From IMG/VR virus record IMGVR_UViG_3300025601_000056, positions 1-36,703 of that record: a stretch of DNA of 36,703 nucleotides, one strand, 5' to 3'. The position numbers and the translations under genes are program-made. The notes under the pieces are model-generated. The model was not told the DNA's origin and did no database searches. It saw only the letters and a list, made by a program, of their open reading frames with translations. The number at the start of each line of letters is the position of its first letter. The stretch's first letter is position 1. Origin of the DNA: a virus. This document shows positions 30,894 through 36,703 of this stretch, one piece after another.

Positions 30894-32000
30894 TTAATCG
30901 TACTTGTTATACTTGGCTCTAATCGGTTCAAGGTCTTTACCTTTTTTACCAGCATCGGCTAATTCTTTCATGCCTTTTTTACCATACTTCATCATGCCTT
31001 TGGCTGCACGACTCATAGTCTTTTCGCCTTCTGCCATAAATGCTTTGTATTCGGCCATTAATCGATCTTCAACACTTTCACCCATTCTTTCTTCTTCATC
31101 CGTGGCGTTGGGCATTGGATTTGATGCACTACCGTATGGAGTTGTTTCTAAATCGGCTGATCGTACTTTGTTAATGATATTAGCAAAATCGTTTGGATTA
31201 TATCCTTTTGTTTTTTCTTCAGGGCTGTTTGCATAACTTTCAACATCAAACTTTTTGTCGCCAACTTTAAAATCATCCTCGCCACCGGCTTTTGCTTGTG
31301 CCAAAGCACCGCTAAATGCATTACCTTCTTCTTTTTTGTTCATGTTATCATCAGTTGATGTGACTTCTTTATCAGTAGTAGCCGTAACATCATCGTCTGT
31401 ACTTACTTTAACAGGCATGTCTGTTTTAATCTTAACTGGCTCACCAGTTTGTAATTTTTTCATCATGTCTGCTAATTCATCGCCGCCTGTATCGTCAATA
31501 GGTTCCATGCTATGATCTCCTATATCATGGTCGCCGTCTCCGTCACGATCTAACCCAACTGGATCAGCAGGCTCTTCCATGCCGCCCATTGGAGGTGTTA
31601 GGCTCGGCATTGGTGCGCCCATTCCAGGATACGCTGCTTGTGTAGGAATGCCGTCACTTTTTGCAAGATCCATAATGCCTCTAAACATACTAACAATTTC
31701 GTTAGCACTGCCTGCGCTCATATTAATAGTTGCAGGCATTTGCGGTACTGCAGGTGCCATAGGCATTCCCATACCGTATTCTGCAACAGTTGATTCATTT
31801 AATTGTCGAGTACCTGCTAGTGTTCGTAATCCTGCTAAATCAGGTTCTGAAATATTAGGCAGTCGAACGCCTTCAGAAACAATTTTTGGAGTTTCAGATA
31901 TTTCTGCTAAAGACTTGTCGGCCCTTAGAACTGGTTTTGCAATGTTTGGATTCTTTGCATCCAATTCTGCTAGTCTTTTTAATACGTTAATCATTTGCAT
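30894..32000 (-). CDS. Probable virion/prohead protein with an EF-hand-like loop (368 aa)
   Basis: The N-terminal helix (INVLKRLAELDAKNPN) is followed by LAGLRTLAGTRQLNES, then a Met/Pro/Gly-rich low-complexity region. Residues 151-162 read DRDGDGDHDIGD, matching the calcium-binding EF-hand loop pattern DxDxDGxxDxxD. An acidic disordered part and a basic C-terminus (MSRAAKGMMKYGKKGMKELA) close the protein. No T4 homologue was recognised. Its position between gp16 and gp17 genes suggests a head or packaging role. AAGGAAAA precedes the ATG. Confidence 0.68.
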   Translation of the reverse strand: MQMINVLKRLAELDAKNPNIAKPVLRADKSLAEISETPKIVSEGVRLPNISEPDLAGLRTLAGTRQLNESTVAEYGMGMPMAPAVPQMPATINMSAGSANEIVSMFRGIMDLAKSDGIPTQAAYPGMGAPMPSLTPPMGGMEEPADPVGLDRDGDGDHDIGDHSMEPIDDTGGDELADMMKKLQTGEPVKIKTDMPVKVSTDDDVTATTDKEVTSTDDNMNKKEEGNAFSGALAQAKAGGEDDFKVGDKKFDVESYANSPEEKTKGYNPNDFANIINKVRSADLETTPYGSASNPMPNATDEEERMGESVEDRLMAEYKAFMAEGEKTMSRAAKGMMKYGKKGMKELADAGKKGKDLEPIRAKYNKYD

Positions 32001-32011
32001 AATATTTTTCC

Positions 32012-32527
32012 TTATTCTCCTGAAGGGATTTGTTCCCCGCGAGCCTTGCGCTGCTGTTTTAATTCGTCACTAATTCCTTTTAAGAATTTAGTATTGTAGG
32101 CTTCACCGTAGTAATCGTCATGATTAGCATTAGTAGATTCTTTATATTCACTATCATCTAACAGAGCACCTTCTCTTTTTTCTACAGGTGTTTGGTATTC
32201 CTCACCCGGCTCTCCTGGATTTCTAACTACTAAACGCTGTGCGCTTATACCCATGTTAGAACTTATATATTCTGTTAGTTCTTGGGGAGTAGTTGGATAA
32301 CCTAACGACACTTCGTAAATATGCACTTCTTGATTTCTTAAAGTAGGAAAATCCAATGGAAGTTCTTGAATTGGTGTCTTACCTAATTTTTTAAATTCTG
32401 ATACACTAAACCGCTCAAGTAAGCCTTTTAACTTTGCCTCTGATGCAGTGTTGCATTCGTGTGCAACTTTAATTTTAAAGTTGTACTTTTTAACTGATTC
32501 TGTTAGATATTCTTTAAATGATCTCAT
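32012..32527 (-). CDS. Hypothetical protein with capsid-targeting-like N-terminus (171 aa)
   Basis: The N-terminus MRSFKEYLTESVKK resembles the capsid-targeting sequence of T4 internal head proteins (MKTYQEFI-type). The middle is an alpha/beta domain (QEVHIYEVSLGYPTTPQELT, EYISSNMGISAQRLVVRNPG), and the C-terminus is charged and probably disordered (KGISDELKQQRKARGEQIP). It may be an internal virion protein. It has a late-core match with a leader and TAGGAAC as ribosome-binding site. Confidence 0.7.
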   Translation of the reverse strand: MRSFKEYLTESVKKYNFKIKVAHECNTASEAKLKGLLERFSVSEFKKLGKTPIQELPLDFPTLRNQEVHIYEVSLGYPTTPQELTEYISSNMGISAQRLVVRNPGEPGEEYQTPVEKREGALLDDSEYKESTNANHDDYYGEAYNTKFLKGISDELKQQRKARGEQIPSGE

Positions 32528-32545
32528 GACGATGTTCCTATGCTG

Positions 32546-32551
32546 TATTTA
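32546..32551 (-). promoter_or_regulatory. Late-promoter core TAAATA with a leader
   Basis: The - strand reads GAAATAAATACAG, 18 nt before the ATG at 32527, leaving room for TAGGAAC as ribosome-binding site. It is the leadered kind of late promoter, and it overlaps the end of gp16. Confidence 0.55.
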
Positions 32552-33031
32552 TTTCAAGTTCTTTAATTTTTCAAGTAGACTATTACGATCCATAACAATC
32601 GCATCTTGAGCGTGAATTTCGGTCGGTGTTGTATCACCATTTTTCTTGTCAACTGCATATTTTTTAAGTTGCAGTTCGACCATTTTTAATTTTTTATCGA
32701 TTTTAGCAGATTTTGCGGCAATTGCTTGTCCTAACATGTTACCTGCTACTTCAAACATTCTAGATCCATAGCGTGCTTCGACATTCATACCTAAATCCAT
32801 TAGATCGTCATAGGCTTTTTCTGCTTTGTTAGCCAGTGCATCTAATTCAGAGTCACTTATATCTCCTAGCCCTTTAACTCTAGGCAACGCTGCTGATATT
32901 TTATCAAATTCTTCTAATTTTTCCTGTAAAGATAACACAGGAGGTTCAATCGGAGTTTGATCAGCAGACTCTACAGGATCTATTGTTTCAGATTCTAATA
33001 AATTAAAAAGTTCTTCTAATTTCTTGGTCAT
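32549..33031 (-). CDS. gp16: Terminase small subunit, T4 gp16-like (160 aa)
   Basis: The central segment RMFEVAGNMLGQAIAAKSAK followed by IDKKLKMVELQLKKYAVDKK matches the long coiled-coil core of gp16-type small terminases, with an acidic helical N-terminus and a short C-terminal tail. The size fits (T4 gp16 is 164 aa). It forms a ring that recognises DNA and regulates gp17. It is encoded near gp17 but separated from it by two virion-like genes. Confidence 0.85.
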   Translation of the reverse strand: MTKKLEELFNLLESETIDPVESADQTPIEPPVLSLQEKLEEFDKISAALPRVKGLGDISDSELDALANKAEKAYDDLMDLGMNVEARYGSRMFEVAGNMLGQAIAAKSAKIDKKLKMVELQLKKYAVDKKNGDTTPTEIHAQDAIVMDRNSLLEKLKNLK

Positions 33032-33039
33032 AATATTAC

Positions 33040-33480
33040 TTATCGTCTCTTATTCGGATTGTGAAAAATATCATTTTCGCTTACAACACGAAATTTCATT
33101 CCGTATCGTTTACACCAAGCATTTGCTGCTTCCCATTTTGCCATGTTTTTAACGTACTGTGCTTGATTCATTGGATTTTTGCCTACGGCTTCTTTAACAG
33201 TTTGATTAATTGGTTTTATTTCAATTAATTCTGCATGTTTTCGCTGATTTTTATCAAGATATACAATTAAAAAATCTGGAACATAGACAGTATTTCTTCC
33301 AGTTAACGGATCTCTGTAAGGTATTTTGACCCCTTCGCTTGCCCATTCTACTACTGAAGGATTGTTATCGCAGAACATCATAAAAGTAAGTTCCCAACTT
33401 GATCTATAGATTGGATCCGATGCCCCTCTATACTTTTCAGGGTTTTTAATTTGATATCTTCCTTTGGCAGTATTTCTCAT
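33040..33480 (-). CDS. gp4: Head-completion nuclease, T4 gp4-like (146 aa)
   Basis: The protein has RSSWE with E30, then VPDF with D69, then ELIEIKP with E87 and K89: the PD-(D/E)xK nuclease layout of the TnsA-like fold and T4 gp4 (150 aa). gp4 finishes filled heads before tail joining. Start ATG 33480 overlaps the preceding stop (TAATG). It sits in the packaging cluster just before gp16. Confidence 0.88.
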   Translation of the reverse strand: MRNTAKGRYQIKNPEKYRGASDPIYRSSWELTFMMFCDNNPSVVEWASEGVKIPYRDPLTGRNTVYVPDFLIVYLDKNQRKHAELIEIKPINQTVKEAVGKNPMNQAQYVKNMAKWEAANAWCKRYGMKFRVVSENDIFHNPNKRR

Positions 33481-33851
33481 TAAGGTAAAATATTTCTTCT
33501 AACATTATCGACAGGTGCCACTGCCTGTTTTGAACCTAAAAAACTTGATTTAAATCTATTAAAATTTAAAACTTCGGCTACGATTGTACTTAGTTCAGTT
33601 TCGTTTAATGTTTTCATTGATTCGATCAAGGACATAGGGTTATATTTTTCACGAGTCGCTTGAACCATTATAGTGAGTGCAATTACTTCTGCACTTTCTG
33701 TAGTAAAGTTTCTAGATTCTAAAAATCCTATCATAGCAGTTAATGTGTTTTGATTTAATTCAATCGGAACATCATTATAATATTGAAAACTTTTTAGTGT
33801 AGCGTCGCTAGAAGACCCTGATTTGTTAGGTGCTGGTAAATTATTATACAT
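33480..33851 (-). CDS. Probable small virion protein (123 aa)
   Basis: After a polar N-terminus the protein is helical (QNTLTAMIGFLESRNFTTES, AEVIALTIMVQATREKYNPM, SLIESMKTLNETELSTIVAE) and ends with a basic stretch. No catalytic motif was seen. It is coupled to both neighbours, a tail-tube-like gene and gp4, so a structural or assembly role is likely. I recall similar genes in this position in other aquatic T4-like phages. Confidence 0.72.
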   Translation of the reverse strand: MYNNLPAPNKSGSSSDATLKSFQYYNDVPIELNQNTLTAMIGFLESRNFTTESAEVIALTIMVQATREKYNPMSLIESMKTLNETELSTIVAEVLNFNRFKSSFLGSKQAVAPVDNVRRNILP

Positions 33852-35523
33852 AATATGAAGTTGTTGTATCTTTGCCGTTGTTGTATACTCTACTCGGTTC
33901 TGTATTTAAATCAGGATTGCCTCCTACATTATAATAATTGTCAGGACTAGTTCCTAAATCTACATTTTCTGCAGATAATTGATTATTAGGATTTTCTGTT
34001 GCTGATGCATCAACAATTGCAATGTCAATCGTGCTGATATTTTGATTAACTATAACTAAATTTTGCTGCAATTTTGCAGGATCTGTATAACCTACTGCGT
34101 CAAGTTGACTGTATAATTCATCAACTGTATCTTGGTCGCCTTCAGATGTTGCTGATTGAATTTTTGGCATTATTTGATTTTTAATAATTGTATTTTCTGC
34201 AATTTGATTTTCGATTTCAACTGCAATACTCTGTTGTTGAGATTTTATAGCAGTCAACGATACTGAGTCAGTAGGTAACGCACTAGCCACAACTGGCTTA
34301 TTCTGTGCTGGAATTATTTTTTTAATTACATTGCCTATACCGTTGCCTATACTCTTAATGCCGTTACTAATGTCGCCGGCAACTTTTCCTAATGTGCCGC
34401 CGAATTGACTTAGTCCGTTGTTTGCAAGACCTGCATTAGATACATTACTACCTCCCTGAGTGTTTTTAGGAATTGCTTTAGTTGGAGATTCTCCTGGCAA
34501 TGAGGAGAGTGCTACTCCGGCAGGACTTGACCCGCCTAATGCTGCTGGTAATTTTCCAGTTCGAGCAACATCATTTAACATACCTAACCCTTCTGATAAT
34601 ATGCTAGATTTTGATACATTCTTAAGATTGCCTAATAGGTTTGTTGCGCCTCTTGCTGTTTTCAAAAGTCCGAAAGGACTTGCATCTCCGGCGCCGCCAA
34701 GCACTTCCCCTATACCCGGAATAACCCCACCAGGCCCAAATAGACTGTTATTTCCGCTACCGAATACACTTAACGGCCCTGGAACTGTATCATAGTGTAT
34801 TTCTGCAAATCCTCCGGGATCACCTATTTTGACCTGCCCTGTAGCGTATATAACTGTTTCGTAAACTACTGACATTCTATTTTCCAAAAGTTTACTTTGT
34901 GTCTGATCCATTTTATCATGTTGCCAATCGCTAATTAATGGATTAATTAATTTATATGCCGTAAATTGTTTTCTATTAAGTTGATAAATTTCGATTGATG
35001 AAAAGAACGGTTTTGTTTGGCCGGCATTTAAACCATAAGAAGTTGTTTCACCTATAGAGTTATTGCTTTTTTTATATTTTGTGTCTCCGAAACTAGGAGG
35101 AGTAGTTAACCCATTAACATTCTGTCCGTCTTTGAAATAATAGTTAAAATATGCTTTCCATAGACTATTAGTTGTATTATTATGATCGTCATGAAATACT
35201 ATAGACACTGGCTGATAATCTATTTTTGTTTGTATTTGTGTTTTACGATTATATTGATTTACAGTTTCGGTGTTAATCTTAAATTTAGGAAGGTCAATGT
35301 TTTTTACTAACAACCCAACGTCTTGCCCGTTTTTAACTTTGAATTCAGTTACTATTTGGTTACCGTTTGATTCAATATTAAAAATAACATAATACATGAA
35401 TCCTTGTTTAGGAGCAAGGCGATAAAAGTCGTCAACGTACAATCGACTAGCGTGTGCGTAGTCTTTTAATTGTGTCGGTGAATCAAACACCTGCCCTAAA
35501 AAATTAGTAAATGCATTAGCCAT
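33844..35523 (-). CDS. Tail-tube-like/baseplate protein with long C-terminal extension (559 aa)
   Basis: The first 220 residues, with LYVDDFYRLAPKQGFMYYVI, KNIDLPKFKINTETVNQYNR and QPVSIVFHDDHNNTTNSLWK, resemble the tail-tube fold shared by gp19, gp48 and gp54. A Gly/Ser/Pro-rich linker (about 225-410) and a coiled-coil region (SVSLTAIKSQQQSIAVEIEN, IAENTIIKNQIM) follow. It may be a tube-initiator or tape-associated protein, as gp48/gp54 are, but it is longer than those (T4 about 320-365 aa). TAAATA lies 5 nt before the ATG. It is separated from gp19 by a terminator. Confidence 0.75.
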   Translation of the reverse strand: MANAFTNFLGQVFDSPTQLKDYAHASRLYVDDFYRLAPKQGFMYYVIFNIESNGNQIVTEFKVKNGQDVGLLVKNIDLPKFKINTETVNQYNRKTQIQTKIDYQPVSIVFHDDHNNTTNSLWKAYFNYYFKDGQNVNGLTTPPSFGDTKYKKSNNSIGETTSYGLNAGQTKPFFSSIEIYQLNRKQFTAYKLINPLISDWQHDKMDQTQSKLLENRMSVVYETVIYATGQVKIGDPGGFAEIHYDTVPGPLSVFGSGNNSLFGPGGVIPGIGEVLGGAGDASPFGLLKTARGATNLLGNLKNVSKSSILSEGLGMLNDVARTGKLPAALGGSSPAGVALSSLPGESPTKAIPKNTQGGSNVSNAGLANNGLSQFGGTLGKVAGDISNGIKSIGNGIGNVIKKIIPAQNKPVVASALPTDSVSLTAIKSQQQSIAVEIENQIAENTIIKNQIMPKIQSATSEGDQDTVDELYSQLDAVGYTDPAKLQQNLVIVNQNISTIDIAIVDASATENPNNQLSAENVDLGTSPDNYYNVGGNPDLNTEPSRVYNNGKDTTTSYYV

Positions 35524-35528
35524 ATTAT

Positions 35529-35534
35529 TATTTA
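35529..35534 (-). promoter_or_regulatory. Late-promoter core TAAATA 5 nt before the ATG
   Basis: The - strand reads GGCTAAATA-ATAAT-ATG for the 559-aa gene. It begins 6 nt after the terminator hairpin. Confidence 0.65.
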
Positions 35535-35540
35535 GCCGTA

Positions 35541-35567
35541 AAAAAGCACCCCTAAGGGGTGCTTTTT
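35541..35567 (-). terminator. Intrinsic terminator downstream of gp19
   Basis: A perfect 12-bp stem AAAAAGCACCCC/GGGGTGCTTTTT with a 3-nt loop. The arms carry A- and T-runs on either side, so it could work on both strands. On the - strand it ends the gp18-gp19 transcript. Confidence 0.93.
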
Positions 35568-35581
35568 ATTAGCGTTAGTTA

Positions 35582-36229
35582 TTAAACAGTGCCGGCGCCT
35601 GTTGCTAGAGAAGAAATAGTTCTTCCTATTGTGGCTCCTACGCCCAGTGGTGCTCCGCTTGCGCCAACTTGAATTGCGTTATCAAATTCGATAGTTAATG
35701 CAATTTCCATTGGTGCGCTTTCTGCATATGCTAATTCGTTGTAATTAACGTTTTGTAAATAACATCCGTAGCATTCCCATGTTTCTAAAACATTGGGTGC
35801 CCATCCGCCATCACCGTTACCGCCGTCTAACATTTCAATACGTGATAAGAACTTGTAGTCAGATCCAGAAGCAGCACTTGCTTGCTCGTAGAAATCAAAC
35901 TGTTTCTGTAGTTGTTCACCAACAAGTTTAGTCACATTACCGCCAACATCATCACGCACAGTGATATTCATTGGTTGCCATGTGTGCTTGCCAGCGTATT
36001 TAATTTGACTGTTGTACACATGGATTATTTGGTTCTCAAACTGCACCGACGGGCGAGCCGCTGTTACCACCTGCTTTGTTAATTCAGTTGTAGGTTTAGT
36101 TACACCAAAGTTCTCTAATGTAACTCTGAAGCGATACTTCAGTTTAGGCATTAGTAAACCCTGACTTGTGCTACTTTGACCACCGCCAGGTAACGGTACT
36201 CCCATTCTGCTTAAACTTCCAATTGCCAT
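35582..36229 (-). CDS. gp19: Tail tube protein, T4 gp19-like (215 aa)
   Basis: The protein reads LMPKLKYRFRVTLENFGVTK, then RPSVQFENQIIHVYNSQIKY and MNITVRDDVGGNVTKLVGEQ, and ends with NVNYNELAYAESAPMEIALT. This is the pattern of T4-type tube proteins of marine phages, with a C-terminal Gly/Ala-rich tail. It makes the rigid inner tube for DNA passage. Size is slightly above T4 gp19 (163 aa) and fits the longer aquatic version. AAGGAGC gives a strong ribosome-binding site. Confidence 0.9.
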   Translation of the reverse strand: MAIGSLSRMGVPLPGGGQSSTSQGLLMPKLKYRFRVTLENFGVTKPTTELTKQVVTAARPSVQFENQIIHVYNSQIKYAGKHTWQPMNITVRDDVGGNVTKLVGEQLQKQFDFYEQASAASGSDYKFLSRIEMLDGGNGDGGWAPNVLETWECYGCYLQNVNYNELAYAESAPMEIALTIEFDNAIQVGASGAPLGVGATIGRTISSLATGAGTV

Positions 36230-36250
36230 ATTATTGCTCCTTGTTCCTTA

Positions 36251-36256
36251 TATTTA
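36251..36256 (-). promoter_or_regulatory. Late-promoter core TAAATA with a leader (gp19)
   Basis: The - strand reads GGTAAATATAAGG, 21 nt before the gp19 ATG, with AAGGAGC in the leader. It is the leadered kind and lies between gp18 and gp19. Confidence 0.5.
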
Positions 36257-36260
36257 CCAA

Positions 36261-36703
36261 TTATAGTCCGGCTGCAATGTCGCCAGTATTTTTAATGCGC
36301 AATGGAATGTAAATAAATTCCACTGCCTTAACTGGTTCAATAGCAATGTCTAACCATAGTTCAGAACGGTCAACTCTTGTAGGTGTGTTGTTACTTTCGT
36401 CACATACTACCAAGAAGTCGTATAACGCTCTTTGTCCTACTAATTCTAATAGGAAACTTTCTGTTGCTTGTTTAATCTCGTTACGAGTAATTCTATCGTT
36501 AGGTTCAAACAAGAACGGCTTAACTAATAGGCTTAACTGTCTACGTAAATATGCTACTAAACGCACAACATTAATTCTATCTAATGCACTTGCATTTCTA
36601 GCACGAGTGTATTGACCAAAGTTAACTAGACCTGCGCCTGGAATAGTTGCAATCGGGTTAACTTTAACACTGGCCATTACATCACGTAAACTCTGTGGTA
36701 ATG
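36261..36703 (-). CDS. gp18: Tail sheath protein, T4 gp18-like, C-terminal part (cut by the window end)
   Basis: The frame stays open to the window end, so only the last 147 or so residues are present. They contain RINVVRLVAYLRRQLSLLVK, FEPNDRITRNEIKQATESFL, RALYDFLVVCDESNNTPTRV and IAIEPVKAVEFIYIPLRI, the hallmark C-terminal handshake domain of contractile sheaths (FEPND, TRxEI, VCDxSNNTP). Sheath subunits surround the gp19 tube encoded next. Confidence 0.93.
   Translation of the reverse strand, partial: LPQSLRDVMASVKVNPIATIPGAGLVNFGQYTRARNASALDRINVVRLVAYLRRQLSLLVKPFLFEPNDRITRNEIKQATESFLLELVGQRALYDFLVVCDESNNTPTRVDRSELWLDIAIEPVKAVEFIYIPLRIKNTGDIAAGL

Noticed and set aside
31579-32073. 164-codon + strand frame opposite the 368-aa gene
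   Set aside because: It is the antisense of a Met/Pro-rich coding region and spans two real - strand genes.
1-36703. Lysogeny, integrase, CRISPR or toxin-antitoxin genes
   Set aside because: None of the frames showed the motifs of these systems; the gene set is that of a lytic T4-like phage.

Overview
The window is part of the genome of a T4-like myovirus (Caudoviricetes), most like the aquatic T4-like phages of the cyanophage/pelagiphage kind. The evidence is a set of recognisable T4 homologues: tail sheath gp18, tail tube gp19, head-completion nuclease gp4, small and large terminase gp16 and gp17, ssDNA-binding gp32, UvsX, UvsY, UvsW, helicase gp41 and primase gp61. No host gene, integrase, rRNA or tRNA was seen. 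The host cannot be named. The early promoters are textbook sigma70 type, so the host is a bacterium with an ordinary housekeeping sigma factor. No photosynthesis gene is present in the window.

Layout. (1) 1-5248, + strand: an early region of small, tightly packed genes (HTH-like proteins, an AAA+ ATPase, a Cys-rich protein, tiny membrane proteins). It is driven by nine near-identical TTGACA-17-TATAAT promoters, most with an extended -10. (2) 5249-5727: a gene-free stretch with a G-quadruplex-like tract, C-rich tracts able to pair with it, and repeated CTATATA motifs. (3) 5728-13982: an accessory and host-interaction region. It holds a 2OG-Fe(II) oxygenase-like gene, a radical SAM gene with extra C-terminal cysteines, a 1436-aa collagen-like fibre with an S74 chaperone end, two tandem GT9-like glycosyltransferases behind a palindromic operator/promoter, and a lipoprotein alpha/beta hydrolase. 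(4) 13982-19726: a HAD nucleotidase, a nucleotidyltransferase, an AlgH/YqgE protein, gp41, gp61, a structural protein and a small + strand gene. (5) 19707-27677, - strand: the replication and recombination operon from gp32 and uvsX to a 195-aa DnaE-like mini-protein, with almost every gene joined by a stop/start overlap. (6) 27812-36703, - strand: packaging and tail genes, from gp18 (cut by the window end) to gp17 and a virion-associated protein, with hairpin terminators between transcription units.

The most notable signal is in the late promoters. Seven genes on both strands have the late-type core TAAATA exactly 5 nt before the ATG, and two more have a near match at the same place. If the T4 late-promoter geometry holds, these mRNAs start at or next to the AUG and are leaderless. 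Other late genes have the same core further upstream plus a Shine-Dalgarno sequence, so the phage seems to use two modes of late translation initiation. Other points of interest are the oxygenase/radical SAM/collagen-fibre/glycosyltransferase cluster, the mini-DnaE that keeps the catalytic aspartates, a HARP-like partner beside UvsW, and an EF-hand-like loop in a protein of the packaging cluster. Family calls rest on motifs read by eye; no database search was run.
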